From positions 62,001 through 126,000 of the forward strand of contig CAZMFQ010000008.1 in assembly GCA_964565645.1 (NCBI GenBank): a stretch of 64,000 bases of DNA. The letters run 5' to 3'. This DNA is from JAHIQC01 sp964565645. GTDB taxonomy: Bacteria > Actinomycetota > Coriobacteriia > Anaerosomatales > JAHIQC01. A program made the position numbers and the translations under genes. The stretch's first letter is position 1, and each line of letters opens with the position of its first letter. The notes under the pieces are model-generated. The model saw only the letters and a program-made list of their open reading frames with translations. It had not been told where the DNA came from and made no database searches. This document shows, in pieces, positions 28,573 through 36,799 of the stretch.

Positions 28573-29163
28573 ATGGCGAAGCGGAAGAAGAGCGTGCTCC
28601 CCAAGACTCGTTCGGAGTCGGAGTGGGATGCGATGTTCCGCAGCATCGACACCCGCTACGAGACCCAACAGCGCAACCACGCGCTCCTGTATCTCGTCTG
28701 GATTACTGGCCTCCGTGTCTCAGAGGCACTGTCGCTCACAATGGCAGATGTGGACTTTGCGCTGGAGAAGGTCACAGTGACCGATGGCAAGAGCGGGGCA
28801 CGAGTCATCCCCTTTCCCTCAACAACTGAGAAGCGCCAGGCACTGCTCGACACGCTCGAACGATGGCTTGCGATTCGCGAGACGTGGAACCCGTCCACGA
28901 ACTACCTATTCGTCACGAAGACTGGACAGCAGATGCGCCCGAGTGCCGTCCGCCGCTCGATGGCGTTGTACGGGGAGCGGGCAAGTATCGGGCATGTCAC
29001 TCCACACATGCTGCGACACTCGTGTGCGACCGAGTTGCTAGCCAACGGCGCATCACCGATTAGCGTATCCAGGGTGCTGGGCCACAGACACCTGAGCACC
29101 ACGTTGGACGTGTATGCGTGGGCCTCTGACCAGCACGCTGCGGAGGCGATGAGCAAGAGGTAG
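28573..29163 (+). CDS. Solo catalytic-domain tyrosine recombinase
   Basis: 196 residues, about half the usual integrase length, because the core-binding N-terminal domain is absent. The catalytic set looks intact: Arg in WITGLRVSEALSL near residue 52, Lys in VTDGKSGARVI, HMLRHSCATELL near 145, LGHRHLSTTLDVY near 170 with the Tyr nucleophile. Similar short recombinases invert or resolve DNA next to type I RM genes or on plasmids. SD AGAGGGGG supports ATG 28573. Its target may be the repeats just upstream. Confidence 0.85.
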   Translation: MAKRKKSVLPKTRSESEWDAMFRSIDTRYETQQRNHALLYLVWITGLRVSEALSLTMADVDFALEKVTVTDGKSGARVIPFPSTTEKRQALLDTLERWLAIRETWNPSTNYLFVTKTGQQMRPSAVRRSMALYGERASIGHVTPHMLRHSCATELLANGASPISVSRVLGHRHLSTTLDVYAWASDQHAAEAMSKR

Positions 29164-29167
29164 CGGT

Positions 29168-30313
29168 CTACGAAGCCTCTTCGATGACTTCAGCAACAAA
29201 GGAGTCGGCCTTGAACTCATCGGGAATCAGGGGCTTTGCATGTTGCCTGAACGAGTTCATGTGGTTCTGCTGAACTAGCCCGTTGAAGTGGAGACAACCC
29301 ACGACCAGTGACGGGGAGACCCCGTTGTTCCTCGCGTAGTCCGTCACGCTCTTTTTCGATACCTGCCCCCGCATGGGTGCGAACCAAGCCAGCATCTTTT
29401 CGTGGGCGAGTGAACGCCTGGCGAACTCGTTGGCCTCCTCTTCGCGCTCCTCTTTGTCTTCCACTCCCGCATCAACGAAGTACTGACCCTTGTCGTCCAA
29501 GTGGAGCAGGACGTGCGCCGACTCGTGTGCCACGGTGAACCAGAAACTGTCGTCCCAGTCGATACGGCCTGTCCACACGATGGTGGGGTTGTCGCCGTCC
29601 CAAAACGCCGCCCCGTCCGTGTAGGTCTTCGAGAGATGCGACAGGGTAAAGAACTTCACTCCCGCCTTGCCGATGTCCGAAATGTACTGAGCCGCGCCAT
29701 CGAAGGACTTGCTGTACGAGGCGATGCCCTCAGCAATGCTCCGAAACGCCTTGCTGTCGTAACTGTCTACTTCATAGACAGAGGCCATCCGTCGCGCTAC
29801 CTGGAACCAGAGGGCGGCGAAGCATGCGTTGTACTTCTCGTAGGCCGTTGAGCGACGGGCTGCCATCGGCAAGTCCAGCGACTGCTCCAGCGCAGACTCA
29901 ATGTCTGTTGACCAAAGATGCTCCAGCCAGCCCTCAATCGCCGAGGCATCCTTTGGGTCAGCGGAGAGCCACTTCTTCTTGCGAACCTCCGCGATAGGCA
30001 GCCGCTCGTACACACGGGCCTTGCGCTCAACACCGGTGTCGGAGTCATCCTCCAAACGAAGACGGTAGTTGGCCTCTAGGTTGAGCCAGTACTGTGCAGT
30101 CTGACCGAATGCACTACCGAGCCGCCGAGCCATGTCGGGAGAGATGGCACTCTTGGCCGTACAGACGTTACTGACCGCCTGCAATGACACGCCAAGGATG
30201 TTTGCCAAGTCCTGCTGAGTCCAGTCGCGGAGTTCAAGTTGCTCCTTGATGAACTCGCCCGGCGCGATATTGATGAAGGGCTTGATGTTTCTGGTGTCCA
30301 TCTCAGTCGCCAT
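29168..30313 (-). CDS. HigA-type antitoxin fused to an ImmA/IrrE metallopeptidase domain
   Basis: 381 residues. An XRE-type HTH of the HigA class lies near residues 20-75 (PGEFIKEQLELRDWTQQDLA, then SLQAVSNVCTAKSAI). The C-terminal half holds a zinc-peptidase motif HESAHVLLH near 277 with a downstream EEANEFARR, as in ImmA/IrrE. It should bind and neutralise the HigB toxin and repress the operon, and the peptidase may cleave a partner. The ATG at 30313 overlaps the toxin stop by 11 bp and has a GAGGTG SD inside the toxin gene. Confidence 0.85.
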   Translation of the reverse strand: MATEMDTRNIKPFINIAPGEFIKEQLELRDWTQQDLANILGVSLQAVSNVCTAKSAISPDMARRLGSAFGQTAQYWLNLEANYRLRLEDDSDTGVERKARVYERLPIAEVRKKKWLSADPKDASAIEGWLEHLWSTDIESALEQSLDLPMAARRSTAYEKYNACFAALWFQVARRMASVYEVDSYDSKAFRSIAEGIASYSKSFDGAAQYISDIGKAGVKFFTLSHLSKTYTDGAAFWDGDNPTIVWTGRIDWDDSFWFTVAHESAHVLLHLDDKGQYFVDAGVEDKEEREEEANEFARRSLAHEKMLAWFAPMRGQVSKKSVTDYARNNGVSPSLVVGCLHFNGLVQQNHMNSFRQHAKPLIPDEFKADSFVAEVIEEAS

Positions 30314-30611
30314 AGTGTACTGACACCTCAATCACTTCAACAGATTCGATGGCCGTCTCGTCTTCATCACGCCACACAACATCGAACTCAAGTCGGTACT
30401 GCCTGTTCAGCCGCACTGAGTAGTGGTCGTCATAGCGCTCGAAATGAAGGCCCTTGTTGGCGAGAAGGTCGGCAACGACATCCGCTGCTTCCAACTGCTG
30501 TATGCGCATGAAGAACTTGTCCCGGACTTGGGGCGGGAGGTCATGCTTGCGGCTCCTGCCTGTCTCATACAGCGTCTTGAGGTGCTTGTTCGTGAACCGA
30601 ACTGCTGCCAC
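30303..30611 (-). CDS. higB: HigB-type (RelE/ParE superfamily) toxin
   Basis: 102 residues, the typical length of HigB. Pattern LKTLYETGRSRKHDLPPQV near residue 12, then the RLNRQYRLEFDVV strand near 65 and a C-terminal VEVIEVSVHYGD. HigB toxins cleave mRNA on the ribosome. The toxin gene precedes the antitoxin, as is usual for higBA. The start is a GTG with SD GGTGAGGT, and operator-like repeats lie directly upstream. Confidence 0.88.
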   Translation of the reverse strand: MAAVRFTNKHLKTLYETGRSRKHDLPPQVRDKFFMRIQQLEAADVVADLLANKGLHFERYDDHYSVRLNRQYRLEFDVVWRDEDETAIESVEVIEVSVHYGD

Positions 30612-30925
30612 TCAATACCTCACCAAGTAAGACTATACCACTACTCTGACAGATACCTATACAAGTATCGCTTGTATAGTTCCCCTATTCTGACTTGTTG
30701 GTATCTTTCCTCATTGATATGACACTGATAGTTGGAGTGTTTTTGCAGTTCAGAAGTACTGCCCAAATATCAGCGCGGATTTCGGAAGTCATTCTGACGT
30801 TCTGACTTGATTTACAGAACTATCAATATCTCTTCCATTTGATATGACACTGATAGTTGGAGTGTCTTTGCAGTTCAGGAAGAGTGCCCAACTATCAATC
30901 AAGTCTTTCAGGAGAGGCAATCGGG
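30612..30925. promoter_or_regulatory. higBA control region with two classes of inverted repeats
   Basis: No gene. CTATACAAG-TATCG-CTTGTATAG (30657-30679) is a perfect 9-bp inverted repeat near the higB promoter and a likely HigA operator. A 38-bp segment is directly repeated with one mismatch (30716-30753 and 30841-30878). Both copies contain TGATAGTTGG; each is matched downstream by an inverted copy (CCAAATATCA 30763, CCAACTATCA 30888). The same box occurs at the fic start. Confidence 0.75.
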
Positions 30926-32281
30926 TCACTCAGATGACCCGCCCTCACGGATATGTTCGCGGAGATTGTCGCTCGGAACGAAGACGAACTGACGACCGCT
31001 CTTCTGCTGAACCAAGTAGCCCCCCTCGGCCAGCGCAACTAGGTCAGCGCGTGCGGTGGCATATGCGACATCGTGTGAAGAGGCATGTGACTCAATGGTC
31101 AACTGTACCCCTGGGTCTTTGAGAGCACGAATCAGTACGGCCCTCTGTCTGTGATTCAGAGTCAAGTCCTTCTTGAGGGAACGTTTCAGCCGCTCGTCTT
31201 CTTCGTTCTTGCGGGCGATGTACTCATGCAACTCGTTGATGGCCTGTTCAACGGCGTGCAGGTTGAACGTGATGAAGTACGACATGTCGCAGTCGTCTTG
31301 CTCGGAGTAGAGGTACGCCTTGTCGTACTGCCCTCGCTTGCCGAGGATTACCCGTGAAATCGCAAGATACTCAAAGAGCCAGTAGCCCCTCTTCAGCATG
31401 TACAGGTAGAACAAGGCTCGGGCAGTTCGTCCGTTTCCATCAACGAACGGGTGAATGTAGGCAAGCCAGAAGTGCAAGATGATTGCCTTGATGATGGGGT
31501 TCTCGAAGTCCCCTGTGTCGCTGTTCGCATACTCGCATAGAGCCTTGAGGAGTTCTTCGATTTCGTCTGCATCAGGCGGAAGATGCAGTATTTCTCCTCT
31601 CGACTCATCAAGGACAGCAATGTCATCGTCCTTCCCGCGGAACTTGCCTGCCTTCGCGGGAACGTCGAGGGTTCCTTCTGTCAGCGACTTCTGCAAGTCG
31701 CAGATGAGTTCCGGCGTGATTGGGTCGTCCACCCGCGCCAGCATCTTCTGAATAGTCAGATAGTTGTTGAGAATCATGCGCTCGGCCTTGTCGGCGGGGT
31801 CTCGCCCAGTCCTCAGCATGTCCTTCGCTACACGGGTGGTCGTCGCTGCACCCTCTATCTGGCTTGAGGCGATGGCCTCCTCCATGATTGAGTTGACGAG
31901 GAACCGCTTCTGCCCTTCTGAGGGAATCCCCTCGCTCTCCATCGTGACAGCCCCGCCAGCACGCTTGTCAATGACATGGAGACAGCGAAGTACCTCTGGG
32001 GTCAGCGAGTAGGAGAACTGCTGCCCACTCACGTCCATGACTGGCGTGTCTCTTCTGTCCAGAGTCCGAGAGAGTTTGAGGAGGAACCAGGCAAGTTTGT
32101 GGTCTAGCCCCTCTGGCAGTTCCAGGTACTTGAACTTGTCCCAGTACAAGTAGTCCTTGTTCGCCTTCCGAAGGACTTCGCGAACGACCGAGTTCTGCGC
32201 AAGCGCCATCGCATCGTTCAGGCTGATGTCGCTCTTCGAGAAATCGACAACGGGCGCTGGCTCAAGTCGTCTCTGCTGCAC
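30926..32281 (-). CDS. Fic-domain protein (class II) with C-terminal winged helix
   Basis: 451 residues. The inhibitory helix motif S-x3-E-G (SSQIEG near residue 138) precedes the Fic core, placing it in class II. The active site HPFVDGNGRTAR lies near residue 285. A C-terminal winged HTH (LNHRQRAVLIRAL ... VQLTIESHASS) follows. Fic enzymes mostly transfer AMP to Ser, Thr or Tyr hydroxyls of proteins; the target here is unknown. The GTG start has SD GGAG embedded in the box TGATAGTTTGGAG, which suggests autoregulation. Confidence 0.92.
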   Translation of the reverse strand: MQQRRLEPAPVVDFSKSDISLNDAMALAQNSVVREVLRKANKDYLYWDKFKYLELPEGLDHKLAWFLLKLSRTLDRRDTPVMDVSGQQFSYSLTPEVLRCLHVIDKRAGGAVTMESEGIPSEGQKRFLVNSIMEEAIASSQIEGAATTTRVAKDMLRTGRDPADKAERMILNNYLTIQKMLARVDDPITPELICDLQKSLTEGTLDVPAKAGKFRGKDDDIAVLDESRGEILHLPPDADEIEELLKALCEYANSDTGDFENPIIKAIILHFWLAYIHPFVDGNGRTARALFYLYMLKRGYWLFEYLAISRVILGKRGQYDKAYLYSEQDDCDMSYFITFNLHAVEQAINELHEYIARKNEEDERLKRSLKKDLTLNHRQRAVLIRALKDPGVQLTIESHASSHDVAYATARADLVALAEGGYLVQQKSGRQFVFVPSDNLREHIREGGSSE

Positions 32282-32288
32282 GGCTGCT

Positions 32289-32320
32289 CCAAACTATCAA
32301 TCAGGCCATGTGTTGATAGT
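32289..32320. promoter_or_regulatory. Operator-like inverted repeat at the fic start
   Basis: ACTATCAA (32294) and TTGATAGT (32313) form an 8-bp inverted repeat 12-40 bp upstream of the fic GTG. The left arm runs into the SD. The boxes match those in the higBA control region. Confidence 0.65.
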
Positions 32321-32361
32321 AGCACTAGAGAACCCACTGCTCATCCACGATATGCGCTTGG

Positions 32362-32805
32362 TCAATCTCCGATGCGGGTCACTCTCACGACCGTGCCCAG
32401 ACACGCCTTCGCATTGCCTCCCCAGACTGTGGCCAGCCACGAAGGTCGCTCCTCGCGAGTCACCTGAAGAGATGAGACGCGGCTGTCCCTGTCGTAGACG
32501 GCTTCCGTCATCCCATCCATCACGGTCTTGGCCAGGTTGTCCACATCCGCACTCCGCCCGGACACCGTGGGGCCTAACTCGATGGAGACGGCGTACTGGC
32601 TCGTCATCGTCCACGTAGTCTGCGCCTGTGTCTCGTAGTGGAGAACCGCTTCCCGGGCCTTTGCCCGAATGTAGGACTCCACGAGTCGCACGGATGGGTC
32701 AGCAAATGTGCCTAGCGTTCGGAAATCCCCTTCACGGACAAGTACAGGTATGGCTCTCGGCTTCGACTCTATGCGGCGGTCTATGCAGAACTCGATGCTC
32801 GACAT
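32362..32805 (-). CDS. RusA-family Holliday-junction resolvase
   Basis: 147 residues, full length for RusA. The catalytic pattern DVDNLAKTVMDGMTEAVYDRDSRV near residues 92-115 supplies the three acidic residues (Asp in DVDN, MDG and YDRD) that bind metal. RusA-type enzymes resolve recombination intermediates and are common in prophages. ATG 32805 with an upstream TTGGAG SD is preferred over an in-frame TTG four codons earlier. Its neighbours, Fic and a possible winged-helix protein, give no further hint. Confidence 0.85.
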   Translation of the reverse strand: MSSIEFCIDRRIESKPRAIPVLVREGDFRTLGTFADPSVRLVESYIRAKAREAVLHYETQAQTTWTMTSQYAVSIELGPTVSGRSADVDNLAKTVMDGMTEAVYDRDSRVSSLQVTREERPSWLATVWGGNAKACLGTVVRVTRIGD

Positions 32806-32975
32806 CGGCAACTCCAAACTGGAAGAAATCTTGATGGTCTACCCATAGGTACGAAAACCATCTCCTCTGTACTCACGGCCTATCCGGTACGATGCGGTTC
32901 ACTTATGGGGGCCGAAGCACTTCTCTTCTTCTTCATTATCAACAACAACTACATCAGAGCAGCGAAGACCGGAGT

Positions 32976-33887
32976 CTACGGGTCTTCAGATGCACAACTC
33001 AGGCTTAGGAGACACTGCGAGAGATGCTGACGGGCTGCCGCATCTTCGTACTCGCCTTCCCCAAGGCCTCTAACAAACTCCATGTCCGACTTCCAGACAG
33101 GGAAGTGCCTGACCGGAACAAGAACGGGGTGCATCTCGACGTGGCTCGATTGCCGATTCCTCCCCCATCCGTTCGAGTAGATGCCCCAGGTGGGAACGAC
33201 TATCCACTTACCCCCGTAGTCGGTAAGTTTGGTCATGGGCATGTCGTGCCACTCCAGCAGTCCACGGCCAACAAGACGAAGGATTGTGCCGGAAGCCGCG
33301 GCTGCGCTGAGTCCCGTAGCGGCAGAGAACGCCTCCTCCAATGCATTGCCAAGCCTCAGCCCGTGCTGGCCCTGCGACACGTAGTCCTGGTCAACCCCAC
33401 CGAATGCAGGTAGCCGCACTCCCGTCAGAAGAAGGAGCCAGGCGACGTACTCCTCATCACTCAGAGCCGCGGCCACCGAGTTCCCGTTGCCCTCAAGGAA
33501 GTCTCGGCGGAGATAGACGACCGGCAGTCCGCCTCTCGCAGTGACGGTGTGCGGACTTCCATCGCAGTTCAGAAGCCTGGCCGAGAGGAACCATTTGCCG
33601 TCCGACGATTCCGACAAGAAGATTTCTTCGCCATCCAGTGGCCCGAGGAAGCCCGCATTCTCAAGGCGCTCAAGACCCCTTCTCAGCGCTTGGGTGTCTG
33701 GAAGTCCCGCCGAACTAGCCAGCGCACCAATCTGTCTGACAACTACTGCACCTGCGGCCTTGTTGGAGCGTTGGGCTTTGTAGGCAAGTGTCGTGAGGAG
33801 ACGCAAGTCCCTTATGCTGAACTCGCCGTATGGGGACAGTCGCTGAAGCAACTCCATCTCGACATAAACGACTGGACTAGGCATCAT
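32976..33887 (-). CDS. Hypothetical protein, possible winged-helix/replication-type protein
   Basis: About 303 residues. The N-terminal 110 residues read as an HTH module (RDLRLLTTLAYKAQ ... VRQIGALASSAGLPDTQAL ... RLENAGFLGPL), followed by a second similar segment near residue 190. This double wH-like layout is reminiscent of RepA/replication-initiator proteins, but I cannot assign it. Two ATG codons at the start follow GGTGAGG. It is the rightmost gene of element 1, reading leftwards. Confidence 0.6.
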   Translation of the reverse strand: MMPSPVVYVEMELLQRLSPYGEFSIRDLRLLTTLAYKAQRSNKAAGAVVVRQIGALASSAGLPDTQALRRGLERLENAGFLGPLDGEEIFLSESSDGKWFLSARLLNCDGSPHTVTARGGLPVVYLRRDFLEGNGNSVAAALSDEEYVAWLLLLTGVRLPAFGGVDQDYVSQGQHGLRLGNALEEAFSAATGLSAAAASGTILRLVGRGLLEWHDMPMTKLTDYGGKWIVVPTWGIYSNGWGRNRQSSHVEMHPVLVPVRHFPVWKSDMEFVRGLGEGEYEDAAARQHLSQCLLSLSCASEDP

Positions 33888-33909
33888 CCTCACCGCCGCC
33901 CCCGTGGTC

Positions 33910-33928
33910 TGCTACGGAAATGCTACGG
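33910..33928. repeat. Arm-type repeats, right end of element 1
   Basis: TGCTACGG at 33910 and 33921 (11-bp period), 98 bp before the right core. The same pair lies at 19128 and 19139 inside the left end. Probable arm-type binding sites of the element 1 integrase. Confidence 0.75.
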
Positions 33929-34025
33929 TCGTCTGGATGACCAAGGTGCAACACCGTGTCCAACCGTAGCCATGGCGCAAACCAAAGTGCCAGTTCAGGG
34001 TCTATGAGGGCACCAAACGGGACAC

Positions 34026-34070
34026 TTCCTAAACCTGGTGTCGCACGTTCGAATCGTGCCGGGGGCACCA
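34026..34070 (+). repeat. Junction core between elements 1 and 2 (second tRNA-end copy)
   Basis: 45 bp identical to the copy at 50749 and differing from the tRNA gene by one compensated T-stem pair (GCACG/CGTGC). The 5' half of the tRNA is missing, so it is not a gene. Confidence 0.92.
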
Positions 34071-34082
34071 CCAAAAGCGCAG

Positions 34083-34110
34083 GTGGGAGAGGGTGTAAGC
34101 CCTCTCCCAC
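34083..34110. terminator. Terminator hairpin behind the middle att copy
   Basis: GTGGGAGAGGG pairs perfectly with CCCTCTCCCAC around TGTAAG, then TTCTGTTT, 12 nt past the CCA. It would have ended the tRNA transcript before element 1 arrived, and it may also terminate the leftward integrase 2 message. Confidence 0.8.
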
Positions 34111-34130
34111 TTCTGTTTCACTGGCAGTCC

Positions 34131-34150
34131 TGCTATGAGTCCTGCTATGA
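34131..34150. repeat. Arm-type repeats, left end of element 2
   Basis: TGCTATGA at 34131 and 34143, about 60 bp from the core. The counterpart pair lies at 50634 and 50645. Probable arm sites of integrase 2. Confidence 0.75.
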
Positions 34151-34156
34151 AAGGCC

Positions 34157-35275
34157 TCAGGCCGCACACTCGAAACCGCCGGATTCCTCACGTCCAAGCC
34201 ACTCGCCGAGTTCCCGACGAGCACGTTCGGCCTCGTCGTCTGAAGTCATGGTGTAGTACTTCATGGTCGTCGAATACGACTTGTGGCCCATCACATCCTC
34301 GATGAATGACGGGGTGTGACCGCTGGCAGCAAGCTGAGTGGCGAACGCCTTTCTCAGGTCGTGAAGGTGCAGTCCCTTGAGCCCAGCGCTCTCTACCGTT
34401 GGTCGCCAGATGCGACGATAGAAGTTCTGGTACGACACCTTGCCTCCAATGCTGTTCGTGAAGATCAGATCCTCGTCGTCTGAGCCAGACGCACTCATGC
34501 GTTCTCGCAGCAACTCAAGGACACCGTCGGGAAGAGGAATCGTCCTCACTGCTGCTTGCGACTTGACGGCATTGCTGGATCCGTCAGGCGAGCGATCGCG
34601 AACCTGAATCGTCTTGTGCTCCCAACTGATCGCCCCATACGTGGCGCTGAAGAGCTCCCCACGTCTGGCTCCTGTCACCAGAGCAACGACGAAGAGGTCC
34701 TTCCACGCATCCGGCGCAGCATCAACGAGCGTCTTCGCCTGCTGAGCGGTCAGCCTCACCTTCCGAGGCACGGGCGCCTCTGGCAACGGCAGACGCTTCA
34801 TCTTCGGTGCCGGCGAGCGTTCCAGGTAGTCGAGTTCAACTGCCAGGTTCGTCAACTGATAGAACTGCGTCACCGTCTTGCGAATGACACGCGGAGAGTA
34901 CGGTTTGCCGTCCTTCTTGACCTTCGAGCGCATGAACATCGTAAAGCGGTGGAAGTCCTCAGTCGTGAGCGTCCGAATACGCCTCTCGCCGAAGTACTCA
35001 AGGAAGAATCGCGACGCACGCTCGTAGTCCTCGCGAGTCCTCTCGTTCTTCGTGTACTCGAGCCATTTCTCGATGATCTCCGGGAGTTTCGGGTTCTTCG
35101 TGGCAACCGGATGGAGACCGGAACGCACGCGCTTCATCTCGTCCAGTTCGGCCTGCTTCGCCTGCATTTCGTCATAGAACGTCCCCACCCACTTCATGCG
35201 CTGGGTCAACGGATCATAGACGCTGACTCGGTACGTGTCGCCCTTCCGGGCACTGTGTCTGTGCGTAATCGTCAT
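34157..35275 (-). CDS. Tyrosine recombinase, integrase of element 2
   Basis: 372 residues. An N-terminal arm-binding part (RVSVYDPLTQRMKWVGTFYD), a SAM-like domain (about 65-165) and a catalytic domain with Arg in LVTGARRGELFSA near 215, LHDLRKAFATQLAASG near 310 and HKSYSTTMKYY near 340. The ATG at 35275 has the SD AGGAGGAG; the upstream extension lies over the excisionase gene. Unlike integrase 1, its stop lies before the att core. It should act on the 34026/50749 sites. Confidence 0.92.
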   Translation of the reverse strand: MTITHRHSARKGDTYRVSVYDPLTQRMKWVGTFYDEMQAKQAELDEMKRVRSGLHPVATKNPKLPEIIEKWLEYTKNERTREDYERASRFFLEYFGERRIRTLTTEDFHRFTMFMRSKVKKDGKPYSPRVIRKTVTQFYQLTNLAVELDYLERSPAPKMKRLPLPEAPVPRKVRLTAQQAKTLVDAAPDAWKDLFVVALVTGARRGELFSATYGAISWEHKTIQVRDRSPDGSSNAVKSQAAVRTIPLPDGVLELLRERMSASGSDDEDLIFTNSIGGKVSYQNFYRRIWRPTVESAGLKGLHLHDLRKAFATQLAASGHTPSFIEDVMGHKSYSTTMKYYTMTSDDEAERARRELGEWLGREESGGFECAA

Positions 35276-35283
35276 GTCTCCTC

Positions 35284-35502
35284 CTAATACAGGTCCGCAG
35301 CACCACTGCGAACCCACTCGACTACTTCTTCAAGGTCGAACCTCACGTAGCGACCGAGGCGATGGTGCGGCATTCCCAAGCACTTGGCAGCGCGATACAC
35401 CCAGGGGATGGGCACATCCAGCGCAGACGCCACGACCTCGGCGGTCACGAGCCTGTGCTTGGGGGACATGCTGCCAATGGGGTCTTCATGAGACAGGTTC
35501 AT
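35284..35502 (-). CDS. Excisionase-type helix-turn-helix protein
   Basis: About 72 residues, mostly one winged HTH (RLVTAEVVASALDVPIPWVY, then HRLGRYVRFDLEEVVEW). It lies 8 bp before integrase 2 and overlaps the stop of the DUF5131 gene, suggesting a three-gene operon. The start may be ATG 35502 or ATG 35469. Confidence 0.82.
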   Translation of the reverse strand: MNLSHEDPIGSMSPKHRLVTAEVVASALDVPIPWVYRAAKCLGMPHHRLGRYVRFDLEEVVEWVRSGAADLY

Positions 35503-36248
35503 CACCGCACCAGCTCCCCAAGCTCGAGAAGACGCGGTCCTTCGGGCAACTCATCCCACGTGCGTCCATCAAGCATGCGACCTGCCTTCTTCTTGTTCGG
35601 GCCACCCCACTGCTTGAAGAAGAACAGGGTGTCGTTCTCAACACAGCGATCTCGCAGATCCCAGACCCACTCGGCATCCATCCCCCGAGCTCCCGGACCA
35701 GCTTCGCCACCAGCGATCACCTGATCGATGTCGGTCAGGTCAAGCTTGCTTAGCGAGCCGAGCAACGGCTCGGCGGATATGAAGCGAACCTGTGCAGGGA
35801 CCTCTCGCAAGAGATCGGCCCGGTAGACGTACTTGTTGCTCTCGATGGTCACACCGGCATGTACGTTCTTCGGCCACGGCAATGAGCGCCAGCGTGCGTA
35901 CTCCAGCATGCGCTCGGGACGCTTGGTGAGAACTAGGAAGTGATGGATTGGCCTCGCCCCCATGACGGCGAAGGCGATATCGATGAACTCGAACGGCACT
36001 TCTTCGTGGAACAAGTCGCCCATCGAGCAGACAAACACCCGGCTTGGCTTGGCCCATTCGAACGGTTCGCGCAGGCAGTCATGGTGAGTCATGACCTGAA
36101 ACCCGGCGATGTACTTGGGCTGGCCCATCCGCTGAAGGCGGTGAGCCATGCGCTCGGCGTAGCAGTTCTTGCATCCAGGGCTGACCTTGTCGCACCCCGT
36201 GACGGGGTTCCAGCTGCGGTCGGCCCACTCGATCTTGGTCTTTCCCAC
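35502..36248 (-). CDS. DUF5131 (phage Gp37/Gp68 family) protein
   Basis: 248 residues. The N-terminal WNPVTGCDKVSPGCKNCYAERM segment holds the family's clustered cysteines, resembling radical-SAM cluster sites, and is followed by VFVCSMGDLFHEEVP and FLVLTKRPERM. In other genomes this family is found in phages and mobile elements, often beside a three-Cys-motif partner protein; no such partner is present here. The biochemical role is unknown. The start is GTG 36248, with SD GGAGG that follows a mini-ORF. Confidence 0.85.
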   Translation of the reverse strand: MGKTKIEWADRSWNPVTGCDKVSPGCKNCYAERMAHRLQRMGQPKYIAGFQVMTHHDCLREPFEWAKPSRVFVCSMGDLFHEEVPFEFIDIAFAVMGARPIHHFLVLTKRPERMLEYARWRSLPWPKNVHAGVTIESNKYVYRADLLREVPAQVRFISAEPLLGSLSKLDLTDIDQVIAGGEAGPGARGMDAEWVWDLRDRCVENDTLFFFKQWGGPNKKKAGRMLDGRTWDELPEGPRLLELGELVR

Positions 36249-36258
36249 GTTCTGCCTC

Positions 36259-36285
36259 CTAGAGCTTGTTGATCGGTCTGTGCAT
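36259..36285 (-). other. Possible leader peptide upstream of DUF5131
   Basis: An eight-codon frame (MHRPINKL) has its own SD (AAGGGAG), and its TAG stop runs into the SD of the DUF5131 gene. It could couple translation or be chance. Confidence 0.3.
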
Positions 36286-36756
36286 GTCGACTCCCTTCTC
36301 GTAGGTGTCGCGCTATCAGTTTGCGCTCGGATCGAGCCGGGGTCGGCCTGGCAAGGGAGAACTGGTAGCAGGCGTCAAGAGAGCAAAACGGCCATGGAAG
36401 CCACTGGTCTGGGCATTTGACCGGCGCAATGTCCGCCGGGGTTGAGACAGCCATTTCGTCCACCGTGCCGTACATGTAGCCGTGCTGGGATTGTCAGCGC
36501 CGTAGTTGGCCGAGTTGTTCCGTGGGCTCCCGCCTCCCGGCAGACAGCGATTTCGCCCGAAACGGCCAGACGAACGACGTTTTCGGCGTTTCGGTAGGTA
36601 CTGTTTCTGTGTGAGGTGATCCGCCCGTGAGTTCGCGGCCGAGGCTTCGATCCTCAGGCGCAGCTCGGTGGAGATGAAGATCTGTTCGACGCACTTGCAG
36701 CCATTGAGAGCGGCGTGTAAGGGCTGACGCAGTTCCCTTTCAATGGTGTCGTTGTC
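36286..36756. other. Intergenic region between DUF5131 and Rep-like genes
   Basis: No reading frame with start signals is convincing on either strand. As a divergent spacer ahead of a putative Rep gene it could hold promoters or a replication origin, but I see no iterons in it. Confidence 0.35.
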
Positions 36757-36798
36757 TAGGGGAACGTCTGTGTTCCTCTATTGGAGAGAGGTAGTTGA
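36757..36798 (+). promoter_or_regulatory. Hairpin-SD leader of the Rep-like gene
   Basis: TAGGGGAAC pairs with GTTCCTCTA around GTCTGT (36757-36780), followed at once by TTGGAGAGAGG as SD. Same layout as five leaders further right. Confidence 0.65.
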
Positions 36799-36799
36799 T

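Larger units (their letters stand above)
19013..34070. mobile_element. Integrative element 1 in tRNA-Arg(CCT)
   Basis: Bounded by 45-bp tRNA-end repeats at 19013 and 34026. Integrase and excisionase lie next to the left repeat. Paired TGCTACGG repeats lie just inside both ends (19128/19139 and 33910/33921). Cargo: zinc-ribbon membrane protein, type I RM, two unknown proteins, solo recombinase, HigBA, Fic, RusA and a possible winged-helix protein. I find no conjugation, capsid or terminase large-subunit gene, so transfer would need a helper. Confidence 0.88.

Noticed and set aside
34026..34070. Possible second and third tRNA-Arg genes at 34026 and 50749
   Set aside because: Only the anticodon loop to CCA is present. 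The acceptor 5' strand, D arm and 5' anticodon stem are missing.
33877..34224. Leftward open frame containing PPARFERATPGLG across the middle att copy
   Set aside because: This is the antisense reading of a tRNA 3' end, a known source of false proteins; no start signal and it overlaps the terminator.
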